Below, piece after piece: positions 8,770 through 18,123 of a stretch of DNA of 64,000 nucleotides; the first letter of the stretch is position 1, and each line of letters starts with the position of its first letter. The DNA comes from Salinibacterium sp. UTAS2018 (GTDB taxonomy: Bacteria > Actinomycetota > Actinomycetes > Actinomycetales > Microbacteriaceae): assembly GCF_004118935.1 (NCBI RefSeq), contig NZ_CP035375.1:1922001-1986000 (forward strand), written 5' to 3'. Under the pieces are notes generated by a model. The model ran no database searches, was not told the DNA's origin, and saw only the letters and a program-made list of their open reading frames with translations. The translations under genes and the position numbers were made by a program.

Positions 8770-9387
8770 ATGACTCAGATCTCTAACGCCTCGCTCGACC
8801 AGCTCTTCGACGGCCAGCCGCTCATGGCGATCCTGCGCGGCTTCGGCGTCGAGCGCAGTGTTGCTCTGGCGCGCACCGCGTGGGATCTCGGCATCGACTC
8901 CGTTGAGGTCCCCATTCAGACCGACGAAGACATCGCGGCACTGCGCGCGGTCGTCGCCGCGGGCAAGGAACTCGGCAAGTCCGTCGGCGCCGGAACCGTC
9001 GTCACCCTCGAGCACGTACGCCAAGCGGCGGATGCCGGAGCGGCGTTCACGGTGAGCCCCGGCTTCGACCTCGATGTCGTCCGAGCCTCGTTCGAGGCGG
9101 GCATGCCCCCGCTACCCGGCGTCGCGAGCGCGACCGAAGTTCAGACGGCACAAAGCGCTGGCCTCACCTGGGTGAAGGCTTTCCCCGCCTCCCTCTTGGG
9201 CACGAGCTGGTTTGGCGCCATGCGCGGCCCGTTCCCCACGATGCGGTTCGTCGCGACTGGCGGAATGGATGCCGGCAACGCCGGCGAATACCTCAACGCA
9301 GGCGCCAAGGTCGTTGCGGTCGGTTCGGCACTCGCCGATGAGACCCAGTTGCCGCGCCTGGCTGAACTGCTCGCGGCGCGCTCCTAG
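8770..9387 (+). CDS. eda: 2-keto-3-deoxy-6-phosphogluconate aldolase
   Basis: 205-residue class I aldolase of the KDPG/KHG family. Key residues visible: R23 (ILRGFG), E46 (SVEVPIQT) and the Schiff-base lysine K136 in WVKAFPAS; GGMDAGN near the C terminus binds phosphate. It cleaves KDPG to pyruvate and glyceraldehyde 3-phosphate. It follows kdgK by 42 bases with GAAAGG eight bases before its ATG, so both are one operon under the IclR regulator. Confidence 0.9.
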   Translation: MTQISNASLDQLFDGQPLMAILRGFGVERSVALARTAWDLGIDSVEVPIQTDEDIAALRAVVAAGKELGKSVGAGTVVTLEHVRQAADAGAAFTVSPGFDLDVVRASFEAGMPPLPGVASATEVQTAQSAGLTWVKAFPASLLGTSWFGAMRGPFPTMRFVATGGMDAGNAGEYLNAGAKVVAVGSALADETQLPRLAELLAARS

Positions 9388-9439
9388 CGCGCTGCTTTCG
9401 GTCCCGACTCAGCCGCAGCTCACCTAAGCGAGCCGAGCA

Positions 9440-10204
9440 CTAGCGCCCCGCGATCTCCACCGGCTGCAGGGTGGCACTCTTCGGTTCACGGTTGTCGCCC
9501 GAGGAGCGCCCCGTGAGACGGCGGCCGATCCACGGGAGCACGTACTCACGCCAGTAGGCCGCGGTGCGGGGGCGGGCGTCATCCGCTGGCCCCTCATCGG
9601 CGGCGAAGTCGGGCACCGGAATCTCAAGCGCCGACAACACGTTGCTCGCCACTCGGGCATGCCCGCGCGCATTAAGGTGCAGCTTGTCGACCGACCAGTA
9701 CTGCAGTTTCGTAAGCTCTTGGTCGGCCCAGTTGTTGACGAAAGTCACGTTGTCCTTCGACGCCCGCGCCATGACTTCTCGCGCCAGGTTGTCGCCGCGC
9801 GTGGCCATCACCGAGCCGAACGGCAAGTGCTTGCTCGGGTTGCCACCGCTGAGCAAGAGAACGTGGATGCCGCTGGCCGTGGCCGTGTCGACGGCAGCGA
9901 GCAACTGGTCGGTGATCGATTCCAGCGAAACTTTGGGGCGCATGATGTCGTTTCCACCGCCGTTGAGGCTCATCAGCTGAGGCCGGAGGGCAACCGCCGC
10001 CTGCAACTGCTCCCCCGCGATGGGCGCCAGAAGGCGACCGCGAATCGCGAGGTTGGCGTAGGTGACCGGCTCGGGCGAGGCTAGTGCGAGCCCGAGAGCC
10101 ACTTGGTCGGCCCAGCCGCGCACGCGACCATCCGGCAGCTCGTCTCCGACGCCTTCAGTGAAGCTGTCGCCGATGGCAACATAGCTGGAGAACTGGTGAG
10201 TCAT
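9440..10204 (-). CDS. SGNH/GDSL-family hydrolase
   Basis: 254 residues with the SGNH blocks: GDSFTEG (S14), a conserved Gly near 55, NGGGNDI (N85) and DKLHLNARGH (D173, H176). No signal peptide, so cytosolic. The family hydrolyses esters of lipids or acetylated sugars; substrate not predictable. The last 40 residues are charged and outside the fold. Convergent with eda; transcribed in the same direction as the downstream sugar genes but probably on its own. Confidence 0.85.
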   Translation of the reverse strand: MTHQFSSYVAIGDSFTEGVGDELPDGRVRGWADQVALGLALASPEPVTYANLAIRGRLLAPIAGEQLQAAVALRPQLMSLNGGGNDIMRPKVSLESITDQLLAAVDTATASGIHVLLLSGGNPSKHLPFGSVMATRGDNLAREVMARASKDNVTFVNNWADQELTKLQYWSVDKLHLNARGHARVASNVLSALEIPVPDFAADEGPADDARPRTAAYWREYVLPWIGRRLTGRSSGDNREPKSATLQPVEIAGR

Positions 10205-10265
10205 GCGGTGTTACCTTCCGAAGGGCAATGTGATGCTCTCCACACTACGACGAGTGCCGCTGCGT

Positions 10266-11138
10266 TCAGTCAGAGACGCCATCACTCGGCAGCGCCATCC
10301 TGATCGAATAGAGACTCGTCGAGGCAGTGAGAAACAGTGTTGCCCCGTCGGTTCCGCCGAACGTGAAGTTCGCGCATCCCTCGGGCACGTCAATTCTTCC
10401 CAACCATGAGGCGGACGCGTCGAAGACGTGCACTCCGCCTGGCCCGGTGCAGTACACGTTGCCGCGGCTGTCGCACTTCAGCCCGTCGGGGGCGCCGTCG
10501 CCCTCACCCGCCACCGTCGCCCAGACTTCGCCTCCTGTTACGGCGTCAGGTTGCGATACATCGAAGCGCCGGATGTGGAATCGTTCGGTGTCACAGACGA
10601 GCAGCGCTCCGTCGGGGGTGAAGCAGAGGCCATTCGGTTGGTCAAAGTCGCTCGCGAGGAGACTCAGCCCCCCATCGGTGCCCAGCCGATAGAGGCCTCG
10701 GTAGTCCAGTTGGGTTTCGCGCGCAACCCCGTAGTACTCAAGGCGCCCGTACGACGGGTCCGTGAAATAGATCGCACCGTCGGCGCCGACAATCACATCG
10801 TTGGGGCTGTTCAATTCGAACCCCTCATAGTGCGATGCGATCGTAGCGATCGTGCCATCCGACTCTGTGCGCGTCACGCTGCTGGTGGCATGGTGGCAGC
10901 TAATCAGGCGTCCACTCGAATCGAACGTGTTGCCGTTCGCTTTGTCGCTGGGTGCCCGAAAGACGGCAACGCCGCTGTCGGGCGACCACGAATACATCAC
11001 ACTGGCGGGGATGTCGCTGAAAATAAGTCGATCGTTGTCGGCATCCCACGCGGGGCCTTCGAGAAACATATACCCCGTGAGGAGCCGCTCAAGTTCAGCG
11101 TTCGGGGCAACAATTCCGTGATCAACAAGCGAAGTCAT
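10266..11138 (-). CDS. SMP-30/gluconolactonase family lactonase
   Basis: 290-residue six-bladed propeller of the SMP-30/gluconolactonase/LRE family. The divalent-metal ligand E27 lies in FLEGPAWD, with NSPNDVIVGADGAIYFTDPSYG and PNGLCFTPDGALLVCDTE supplying the later Asn and Asp ligands. These enzymes open sugar aldono-lactones, which fits the neighbouring KDG/KDPG and sugar-acid genes (inference). No signal peptide. An ATTCTCC complement (GGAGAAT) lies just before the start. Confidence 0.85.
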   Translation of the reverse strand: MTSLVDHGIVAPNAELERLLTGYMFLEGPAWDADNDRLIFSDIPASVMYSWSPDSGVAVFRAPSDKANGNTFDSSGRLISCHHATSSVTRTESDGTIATIASHYEGFELNSPNDVIVGADGAIYFTDPSYGRLEYYGVARETQLDYRGLYRLGTDGGLSLLASDFDQPNGLCFTPDGALLVCDTERFHIRRFDVSQPDAVTGGEVWATVAGEGDGAPDGLKCDSRGNVYCTGPGGVHVFDASASWLGRIDVPEGCANFTFGGTDGATLFLTASTSLYSIRMALPSDGVSD

Positions 11139-11189
11139 CTATTCTCCTTGGGGCGTCGCGCATGAGCATAGCCGCACGACGCGAGAGAG

Positions 11190-11834
11190 CTAGATCGCCT
11201 TGATCGCCTCAACGACGTCGGCAGGCTCAGCGCGCAGTTTGTAGTCGGCATTCACGAAAGCGAAGCGGATGCTGCGGTCGGGCGCGATGACGTAGGTTGC
11301 GGGCAGCGGCAGTTGCCATCCGGCCGCACCGTTGGCCTTCACGAGGTCAAAGCCTGCCTTCTCGTAGTACACCTTGGTGCGGTCGTCGACGGGGTGGATC
11401 AGGCCGAAGCCGTTGATCGCTTCGAGATCACTATCAGAAAGCACCGGGAATTCAAGGTTGTGCTTCTCTTCGGTGGAGAGAGATTCGTCTGGCGTCTGCG
11501 GCGAGATGGCCACGAGAGTTGCGCCGGCTGCGCGGAATTCGGGCAGCAGTTCCTGCAGTGCCTTGAGTTCGAGGTTGCAGTAGGGGCACCAGGCTCCGCG
11601 GTAGAACGCGATCGCAACGGGGCCCTTCTCCAACAGTTCGCTCAATCGCACCGTGTTGCCTTCGGCATCCGCGAGAGCAAAGTCGGGGGCGGTATCGCCG
11701 ACCTTCAATGCGTTGTTCACGATGCCCGCATTTTCGACTTCCGTCACCGAGTTCGTGAGTGTGGCGAGATCTTCGGCTGACTTGGTAGTGGCGGTGGCGT
11801 CGGCACGTTCTTTGAGCTGCTGAGTGAGATTCAT
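11190..11834 (-). CDS. Peroxiredoxin (AhpC/TSA family)
   Basis: 214 residues with a thioredoxin fold and the active-site segment FYRGAWCPYCNLEL (C83, C86). The C-P-Y-C arrangement is typical of the AhpC/TSA-like group also called Prx-like proteins. It reduces peroxides with thiol reductants in the cytosol. GGAG four bases before the ATG. The 169 bases upstream, before the fuconate dehydratase gene ends, contain its promoter and a short inverted repeat (GCACG-AGCAG-CGTGC) but no gene. Confidence 0.85.
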   Translation of the reverse strand: MNLTQQLKERADATATTKSAEDLATLTNSVTEVENAGIVNNALKVGDTAPDFALADAEGNTVRLSELLEKGPVAIAFYRGAWCPYCNLELKALQELLPEFRAAGATLVAISPQTPDESLSTEEKHNLEFPVLSDSDLEAINGFGLIHPVDDRTKVYYEKAGFDLVKANGAAGWQLPLPATYVIAPDRSIRFAFVNADYKLRAEPADVVEAIKAI

Positions 11835-12003
11835 GGCGCTCCAATGATCGAGGAAAGGTCGTCGCAGGGGTGAACCTGCTGCATCGCCACGTTATTCCGT
11901 GCGCCTGAGCACGAGCAGCGTGCCCCCGCCTCGAATCGGGCACGCGCCCTGGCCCCGATTATGAACCGGATGCTAGGCAGCGCAGCCCCGCACTCTCACG
12001 TCC

Positions 12004-13320
12004 CTACGACGCGACAGCCGCAGCGACACCCGCCCAGTAGCTGCCGGCGGGGAACGAGAACTCGGCAAGCGACGACTCGTGCATTTGCGCCGAGTAGCCG
12101 GGCGCCATCGGCACCCGGTAGGCGCCGTTTTCGACGATGCAGGGGTCAACGAAGTGTTCGTGCAGGTGGTCGACGAACTCGGTTACCCGGTTCTCTAGCG
12201 TGCCCGACACGGCGACGTAGTCGAAGATCGAGAGGTGCTGCACGAGTTCGCAGAGGCCAACGCCACCCGCGTGCGGGCACACCGGAACGCCAAACTTCTT
12301 GGCCATCAGGTACACGGCGATGATCTCGTTCGGGCCGGCGAGACGGGCGGAGTCGAGCTGGCAGAAATCGATGGCTTCAGCCTGGAACATCTGCTTGAAG
12401 AGCACCCGGTTCATGCCGTGCTCTCCCGTGGCGACACCAATCGGGGCAACGGCCTTGCGGATCGTGGCGTGGCCGAGCACGTCATCCGGGCTCGTTGGCT
12501 CTTCGATCCACAGCGGCTTGAACTCGGCGAGCGCCTTCACCCAGTCGATGGCCTCATCGACATCCCACACCTGGTTAGCGTCGATCATGAGCTTGGCGTC
12601 GTCACCGATCACTTCGCGGGCGATGCGGCAGCGGCGGATGTCTTCGTCGAGGTTCGCACCGACCTTCAGTTTGATGTGGCGGTAGCCAGCATCCACGGCC
12701 TCCTGGCAGAGACGACGAAGCTTCTCGTCGGAGTATCCCAACCAACCGGCACTCGTCGTGTAGCAAGGGTAGCCCGACTCGGTGAGCTCGGCGATGCGCT
12801 GCTCTTTGGTGGGAGCGAGCTCGCGCAGCATCGTGACGGCTTCCTCCTTAGTGAGGGCGTCGGTGAGGTACTGGAAGTCGGCAGTGTCGACAAGTTGCTC
12901 GGGGGTCATGTCGGTGAGTAGACGCCACAGCGGCTTGTTCGCCCGGCGAGCAGCTAGATCCCACACGGCGTTCATCACGGCAGCCATCGCCAGGTGCTCG
13001 ACACCCTTTTCTGGCCCGAGCCAGCGCAGTTGCGAGTCAGACTTCAGCTCACGGTAGATACCGCCAAGGTCGCCAACGATCTCGTCAACATCCCGGCCCA
13101 CGAGCGGTGCAGCGCGCTGCTCGGCAGCGAGCGCACAGATGTCGTTTCCTCGACCAATGGTGAAGGTGAAGCCGTAGCCCGCGACGCCCTTTTCGTCAGT
13201 GCGGAGTACAACATAGGCGGCCGAGTAGTCGCCATCCTTGTTCATGGCGTCTGAGCCGTCGGCGGTGAGCGACGTCGGAAAACGCACGTCATAGACGTCA
13301 ACGCTGGTGATAGTAGTCAT
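12004..13320 (-). CDS. fucD: L-fuconate dehydratase (enolase superfamily)
   Basis: 438 residues, full length. Enolase-superfamily catalytic set: K217-x-K219 (HIKLKVG), D247 (MIDANQVWD), E273/E274 ([10 protein letters not shown]), E300 (ATGEHG) and H350 (CPHAGG), plus the fuconate-dehydratase-specific [15 protein letters not shown] insertion. It dehydrates L-fuconate to 2-keto-3-deoxy-L-fuconate. It is the last gene of the minus-strand sugar array, directly after the mutarotase. Related activity on L-galactonate or D-arabinonate is possible. Confidence 0.88.
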   Translation of the reverse strand: MTTITSVDVYDVRFPTSLTADGSDAMNKDGDYSAAYVVLRTDEKGVAGYGFTFTIGRGNDICALAAEQRAAPLVGRDVDEIVGDLGGIYRELKSDSQLRWLGPEKGVEHLAMAAVMNAVWDLAARRANKPLWRLLTDMTPEQLVDTADFQYLTDALTKEEAVTMLRELAPTKEQRIAELTESGYPCYTTSAGWLGYSDEKLRRLCQEAVDAGYRHIKLKVGANLDEDIRRCRIAREVIGDDAKLMIDANQVWDVDEAIDWVKALAEFKPLWIEEPTSPDDVLGHATIRKAVAPIGVATGEHGMNRVLFKQMFQAEAIDFCQLDSARLAGPNEIIAVYLMAKKFGVPVCPHAGGVGLCELVQHLSIFDYVAVSGTLENRVTEFVDHLHEHFVDPCIVENGAYRVPMAPGYSAQMHESSLAEFSFPAGSYWAGVAAAVAS

Positions 13321-13416
13321 GCTGAAGAGTTCTCCTTGCTCAAAACCGGTAAAAGGTATGTGCGCTGGTGAGGCGCGTCTGGTGCGCTGCGATGCGCGGG
13401 CTGCGTAGTTAGCTAG

Positions 13417-13740
13417 TTAGTCAAGGTGGAAGACCTCGGGTAGTTCTTTCCACCACTCGCCCTCGGCCCGGTCATCCAGCGGCCGCTGCAGTGGTTCTTG
13501 CAGAGCCCACCAGCGCTGAGTCTCAGGGTCAGCCGCGATGGCCGCCTGATCGGCTTCATAGTCATCACCCGTGTACTCGAAGTACGAGAACAACAGGTCG
13601 CCGTGGCGATAGATCGAATAGTTGTGGATGTTGCTCGCCGCGAGCCGTTCGAGAACCGTTGGCCAGACGGCGGCATGGTACCGCTCGTACTCTTCGCGGT
13701 TCTCGGGAGGCATCCCGATCACTTGGGCTACTCGTTTCAT
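13417..13740 (-). CDS. L-rhamnose/L-fucose mutarotase (RhaM-type)
   Basis: 107-residue dimeric alpha/beta-barrel mutarotase: Y18, H22 (EEYERYHAAVWP), the NYSIYRHGDLLFSYFEY strand pair and RWWALQEPLQ, as in RhaM. It speeds interconversion of sugar anomers so that imported sugar meets the dehydrogenase in the right form. It sits two bases after the second ABC permease gene and before fucD, so the true substrate is probably fucose or a close relative (inference). Confidence 0.88.
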   Translation of the reverse strand: MKRVAQVIGMPPENREEYERYHAAVWPTVLERLAASNIHNYSIYRHGDLLFSYFEYTGDDYEADQAAIAADPETQRWWALQEPLQRPLDDRAEGEWWKELPEVFHLD

Positions 13741-13742
13741 TG

Positions 13743-14672
13743 TTATCCCTTCACCGCACCAACGGTTTGTCCACGGATGAGGAAGCGCTGCGCTGTGAGG
13801 AACACGATCAGCAGCGGGATCATCGAGAGGAATGTCGCGAGCGCGAGCTGCGGCATGTAGAGCTTCACGTCGAGGCCGGCTGCCACTGTGGCGTTGAACA
13901 GCGGGCTGGCACCGATGAGCTCCTGGATGCCAATCGAGATCGTCTTGTTTTCCTGGCTCGAGGTGAGCAGCGCCAGCGGGAGGAAGAAGTTCGTCCAGTT
14001 GGCCACGAAGGAGAAGAAGGCAACGAGGGCGATGACCTGCTTGGAAATGGGCAGTGCCACGTAGAAGAAGGTGGCGATCTCGCTGAGGCCGTCAATGCGG
14101 GCTGCTTCGACCAGCTCTTGCGGCATCGTCGTCATGAAGTGGATATAGACGAGGTAGGTGCCGAAGGGGAAGAAGCCCATGATGACCGCGACGGGCCACA
14201 GCTCGCCAACCGCACCGATCGCGTTCACTTCGAGGAACAGCGGGATGACGAGAACCGTGTTGGGCATCACCATCGCGAGCAGTGTTGCGAAGAGCATGAC
14301 CTTGCGGCCACGGAATCGCAACCGTGCCAGAGCGTAGCCGGCCGGAAGGGCCGCGACGAGGGCGAGCACTCCACCGATGACGGCGACGACGAGCGAGTTG
14401 CCGACCCAGCGCGTGAAGAGACCTCCGTCACCAGGACCGAAGCCGTTGATCTGACTCCAGCTGAACACGACGTTGTCCCACGACATTCCCCCGAGACCGA
14501 GGAACCCGTCGGTGCCGGCCAACACGCCTTCTTGACTGCGGAAGGCCATGGCGATGAAGCCGATGATGGGCAGGATGAACGCGGCAGCGATGATCACCAT
14601 GACGGTGATGCGGGCAATGCGACCTACGGTCCAGTGTTTGGCACCTACGACATTGGGAGCGCTGTTGCTCAT
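13743..14672 (-). CDS. CUT1 ABC transporter permease (MalG type)
   Basis: 309 residues with six membrane helices and the binding-protein-dependent EAA loop LVEAARIDGLSEIATFFYVA near residue 195, where the ATPase docks. C-terminal FLIRGQTVGAVKG is typical of MalG-type subunits. Its start overlaps the preceding permease gene by four bases. The importer lacks its own ATPase gene here, as is usual for CUT1 systems in actinobacteria, which share MsiK-like ATPases. Confidence 0.9.
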   Translation of the reverse strand: MSNSAPNVVGAKHWTVGRIARITVMVIIAAAFILPIIGFIAMAFRSQEGVLAGTDGFLGLGGMSWDNVVFSWSQINGFGPGDGGLFTRWVGNSLVVAVIGGVLALVAALPAGYALARLRFRGRKVMLFATLLAMVMPNTVLVIPLFLEVNAIGAVGELWPVAVIMGFFPFGTYLVYIHFMTTMPQELVEAARIDGLSEIATFFYVALPISKQVIALVAFFSFVANWTNFFLPLALLTSSQENKTISIGIQELIGASPLFNATVAAGLDVKLYMPQLALATFLSMIPLLIVFLTAQRFLIRGQTVGAVKG

Positions 14673-15649
14673 CGCTTCTTCTCCTTCTCGTCGCCGAAGA
14701 GTCCGCTCTTCATCACGATGACGACTCCAATGCTCAGGGTGATCACGAGCAGGATGATTGATAGTGCGGCCGCGGCCGGGAAGTTTCGGTTAGTGAACGC
14801 AAAGGCGTAACCCAACTGGGTCGGCGCCCATTCACCGGCTATCGCTCCCGACGAGATCTGTCGCAGCAGGTACGGCTCAAGGAAGAGCTGAAAGCCGTAG
14901 GCCAGGTTCATGAGAGCCGTGTAGCCGATCCACGGGCGGATGAGCGGCAGCTTTATGTGCCAGGCGAGGTCCCAGGCGTTGGCGCCGTCAATCTTGGCGG
15001 CTTCGAAGATCTCATCGGGGATGCCGTTGAGGCCACCGTTGACGACGATGATCCATGTTCCGACGCCCTGGAAAAACAGCATTCCGGTGAGGATCATCGG
15101 CATGTTGCCGTCGGTGACGATTTCTTTGAGCGAGCCGAATCCTACTTCTTGCCAGAGCGGCGCGAGGGGCGACTGCGTGGGGTGGAGCAGGTAAACCCAG
15201 AGCACGAAGTTAGCGATTCCGCTCAACGCACCAGGGATGAAGTAGAAGAAGCGCATCGTGGCACCGAAGCGGCCGGGGCTGGCGTGAACCAGCAGGGCCA
15301 AACCGACGATGCCGATCATCATGAGCGGCAACCACACGATCATGACGGAGAAGATGTTGATGAACGTTCCGGAGAACCGATAGTCGGTGATTACCGTGAT
15401 GAACGATTCAATACCGCCGAACCCGCTGGCCGGGTTGACGAGAGTTGGTGCTTTTTGCAGGGCGATCCAAAAGGCGTAGCCGATGGGGATTGCCGCTGCA
15501 ACGAGAAAAAGCGCGAGGTACGGGGCGAGCAAGATCCAAGCGCCGCGTGATTCTGCGTGGCGTGTGCGATGACGCCGGGGTGTAGTGGATACACGGGGGC
15601 CGGAAGCCGGTGGCTCCGTGCGTTTCGTGGCTAGCGTTGAGCTGCTCAT
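14669..15649 (-). CDS. CUT1 ABC transporter permease (MalF type)
   Basis: 326 residues with a basic, Ser/Thr-rich cytosolic N terminus, six helices and the EAA loop EIFEAAKIDGANAWDLAWHI. Start chosen at ATG 15649, five bases after GAGG; the open frame upstream runs through the stem-loop behind the binding-protein gene and is not coding. Works with the MalG-type subunit and the frameshifted binding protein upstream. Confidence 0.9.
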   Translation of the reverse strand: MSSSTLATKRTEPPASGPRVSTTPRRHRTRHAESRGAWILLAPYLALFLVAAAIPIGYAFWIALQKAPTLVNPASGFGGIESFITVITDYRFSGTFINIFSVMIVWLPLMMIGIVGLALLVHASPGRFGATMRFFYFIPGALSGIANFVLWVYLLHPTQSPLAPLWQEVGFGSLKEIVTDGNMPMILTGMLFFQGVGTWIIVVNGGLNGIPDEIFEAAKIDGANAWDLAWHIKLPLIRPWIGYTALMNLAYGFQLFLEPYLLRQISSGAIAGEWAPTQLGYAFAFTNRNFPAAAALSIILLVITLSIGVVIVMKSGLFGDEKEKKR

Positions 15650-15684
15650 GTTGTCCTCGCCTGTGAGTTCGGGAGTGGAACAGA

Positions 15685-15718
15685 GTGTGGGGGTTTCAAG
15701 GATCTGAAACCCCCACAC
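15685..15718 (-). terminator. Stem-loop between binding-protein and permease genes
   Basis: Perfect 14-base stem (GTGTGGGGGTTTCA / TGAAACCCCCACAC) with a 6-base loop AGGATC, immediately after the binding-protein stop and before the MalF-type gene. Only a short U-rich stretch follows, so it probably acts as a partial terminator or 3' mRNA stabiliser that keeps binding protein more abundant than permease. Confidence 0.7.
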
Positions 15719-15741
15719 ATGCTGTGCCTAGCTGGGTACTT

Positions 15742-17066
15742 CTATTCGGCGGTGACCGTGTAGCCGACCGAGTCGGCGCGGTTCACGAGTTCTGTACCGA
15801 AGGTGCTGAGTGCGTCGCTCATGGAGCCGTCAGCGATCAGCGTGGGGCTGACCGTTTCGGTCCACGCAGCACCGGTGTCGTAGAGCATGTACGAGTACGG
15901 TGCTACTGCTGCCGCTGCGTCCTTGAATGCTTGCTGCACTGCGGGAACGTCGGCGAAGTAGGCGTCATCCGCGAGCTTGTCGAGCCAAGCATCCTGGATC
16001 GGGCCATAACCGGGGAGACCGGTCGAAAGCTCGACCTGCCACGCCGGGTCAGTCGCAACGAAGGTTGCGAAGGTCAGCGTGTTCTCGAGCTGCTTTCCGG
16101 TGATGTGTGAGGAGACGCCCCAGAGGCCACCACCTTCGTTACCGGCGGTCGGGCTTGATTCGCCTTCCCAGGTCAACGGAGCGCTTGCGCTCATCTGTTC
16201 GGCCGGAATCTTCCAGGTGTCGCGGAAGAGGTAGTTACCCCACCAGACAGCACCCGGGCTCATGACCATGTTGACACCAGCTGCTGCGGCGTCACCATCG
16301 AAGATGCCCTGCGTGGTGAGTGCGCCACCCTCATACATCTGCGTGAGCAGTTCGTTGGCACGAACACAGTTCGGGTCATCGAGGTTGATGTGAACTTCCG
16401 ACTCTGAGAGACGGTCATTCGTGGGGCAGTCTGCAGCCTGCAGGTAGCGGTTCACAGCGTAGGCGTCGCCGAGGAATCCGCTGATCTTGTCAGGGTGCTC
16501 GTCGGCGATCTGTACTGCGAGGTCGCCGTAGCCTTCCCACGTGGTGGGTAGCGTGTAGCCGTTCTCGTCGAAGAACGCCTTGTTGTACCAGAACACGTCG
16601 GGGCAGCATCGTTACGCAGGCAACGGATCTGACCATCGATGTCGCAGAACGAGAGCACTGCGGGGTCGTAACCATCGATGACATCGGGAAGCAGATCGGT
16701 GAGGTCGGCTGCGTAGTTGCTGGCTGCGCCAGTTGCCCACGCGATGTCGTCGTTGGAGGGGAAGAAGATGGCGTCAGGCCATCCGGATCCGGCGGAGTCG
16801 AAGTTAGCGAATGCCTGCTTGACCGTCTGGCCACCAACAGTGCCGTCGATCTGAACGACGTCGATTTCGATCTCGGGGTGAGCTTCTTGGAAAGCTTCGG
16901 CGGCGGGAACACGGGGCGGGTCAACCCATACCGTGATTTTTCCACCCGAGTCAGTCTGCTCGGGGGCGGCATCGCCACCACCTGCTGAACAGCCGGATAG
17001 AACGAGTGCAGCGGCGGAAATAATCGCCACTCCTGCACTGGCGGAAAGGAACCTCTTCGTCTTCAT
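15742..17066 (-). pseudogene. CUT1 sugar-binding lipoprotein, frameshifted
   Basis: The N-terminal part reads from ATG 17066 (GGAG five bases upstream) with a lipoprotein signal ending LVLSGC (C26). The frame ends in nonsense after LRNDAAP, while the matching continuation DVFWYNKAFFDENGY is found in the next frame and runs to 15742. One extra base in the G run at 16600-16603 (C run on the coding strand) would restore an unbroken protein of about 441 residues with the usual domains of CUT1 substrate-binding proteins. Either a real mutation or a homopolymer sequencing error; both parts look well conserved, which favours error or very recent loss. Confidence 0.85.
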
Positions 17067-17142
17067 TGACACTCCTTGGTGAGGGTTACTACTGCTTCGT
17101 AGTGGAGAGCTGCGGGCCGCTGGAACGGCTCGGTTTCTCCGG

Positions 17143-17189
17143 TGCTCAAACGTTATACCAACCGTGGAAGTTGTGCAAACGTTTGATCA
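17143..17189. promoter_or_regulatory. Two LacI-type operators upstream of the ABC importer operon
   Basis: Two copies of the same 18-base element in the AT-rich region before the binding-protein gene: TGCTCAAACGTTATACCA (17143-17160) and TGTGCAAACGTTTGATCA (17172-17189), matching the perfect copy at 20023 in 14 and 16 of 18 positions. Their centres are 29 bases apart. Probable binding sites of the LacI regulator encoded near 21-22 kb. Confidence 0.7.
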
Positions 17190-17230
17190 AAGGTTTTTCA
17201 ACTGTTATCTAACGGTTCGCGCGCAGCGCT

Positions 17231-18097
17231 TCAGTAGCCAATGCGCGCGGGGTCGATGCGATAGAACTCCGCGGCGGTACGGCCAAGCAACTGCTCACGG
17301 TCCGCGGCATCCACACTGTCAAAGAGGGGCTGAAGGCCCTGCCAGACGCGCGTATAGCCGCCGGCGAGCACCGAAATGGGCCAGTCGCCGCCGTACATCA
17401 GGCGGGACGGGCCGAAAACCTCGAGGGCACGGTCGAAGAACGGCCGCACATACTCGGTCGTCCACTGCTGCGGGTCACCAGCCGCCGAATACAGGCCGCT
17501 GACCTTGGCGTAGACGTTGGGGTTTTCTGCCGCGGCCTCAATCGCTGACCACCAGGGCTCGCGCTCCTGGAGCCCGATCGGCGGCTTGGCCAAGTGGTCA
17601 ATCACCATGCGCAATTCCGGATGCCGCCGCGACAGTTCCGGAATGATCGCCAAGTGTTCGGGCAGCACCGCGACCACGTCGAAGGTGAGCCCGGCGCGCT
17701 CCAGCACCGTGAGCCCCTCGTCGACGTTGGGTCGCAGCAACCACTCCGGATCTTCTTGATTGTGAATGAGAGTGCGCACCCCGACCATGCGGGTGTCGCC
17801 CTCCCACGCCTCAATCGTGCGCGCCGCCTGCTCGGGGCGGTCGAGGGGCGCGTAGCCCACGATCGCCGCGACCTCATGATTCGCGGCCGCGCACTCCGTC
17901 ATCAAGCGCGTGTCATCGAAGTTATCGGCGGACTGCACTTGAACCGTGTAGTCGATGCCGGCATCCCGCAATTCGGGGCGGAGCTGATCGAAGGTCATCA
18001 CCTGATTGATCGGTGCGAGTGATGCGTCGAGCCAGTCATAGTGAGCCCGGTTGGGATCCCAAATGTGCTGGTGAGCGTCGATGATCGGAAAAGCCAC
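17231..18097 (-). CDS. Amidohydrolase-2 lactonase (L-fucono-lactonase-like)
   Basis: About 288 residues, COG3618-type amidohydrolase. Metal and active-site landmarks: IIDAHQHIWDPN at the N terminus, VVGYAPL, LRMVIDHLAKPPI and MYGGDWPIS near the C terminus. Relatives hydrolyse L-fucono-1,5-lactone or 2-pyrone-4,6-dicarboxylate; the neighbourhood (fucD, mutarotase, aldo-keto reductase) favours a fuconolactone-type substrate. GTG 18097 is preferred as start because AAGGGA lies seven bases upstream and a longer reading would overlap the RraA gene. Confidence 0.85.
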   Translation of the reverse strand: MAFPIIDAHQHIWDPNRAHYDWLDASLAPINQVMTFDQLRPELRDAGIDYTVQVQSADNFDDTRLMTECAAANHEVAAIVGYAPLDRPEQAARTIEAWEGDTRMVGVRTLIHNQEDPEWLLRPNVDEGLTVLERAGLTFDVVAVLPEHLAIIPELSRRHPELRMVIDHLAKPPIGLQEREPWWSAIEAAAENPNVYAKVSGLYSAAGDPQQWTTEYVRPFFDRALEVFGPSRLMYGGDWPISVLAGGYTRVWQGLQPLFDSVDAADREQLLGRTAAEFYRIDPARIGY

Positions 18098-18123
18098 GGT
18101 TTGTCCCTTCGCAGGTGGCCAGT

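Noticed and set aside
7672..9024. 450-codon minus-strand open frame opposite kdgK and eda
   Set aside because: It spans two well-supported genes on the other strand and has no recognisable domain.
13491..14810. 439-codon plus-strand open frame opposite the mutarotase and permease
   Set aside because: Arg/Glu/His-rich antisense reading of membrane-protein codons; no domain.
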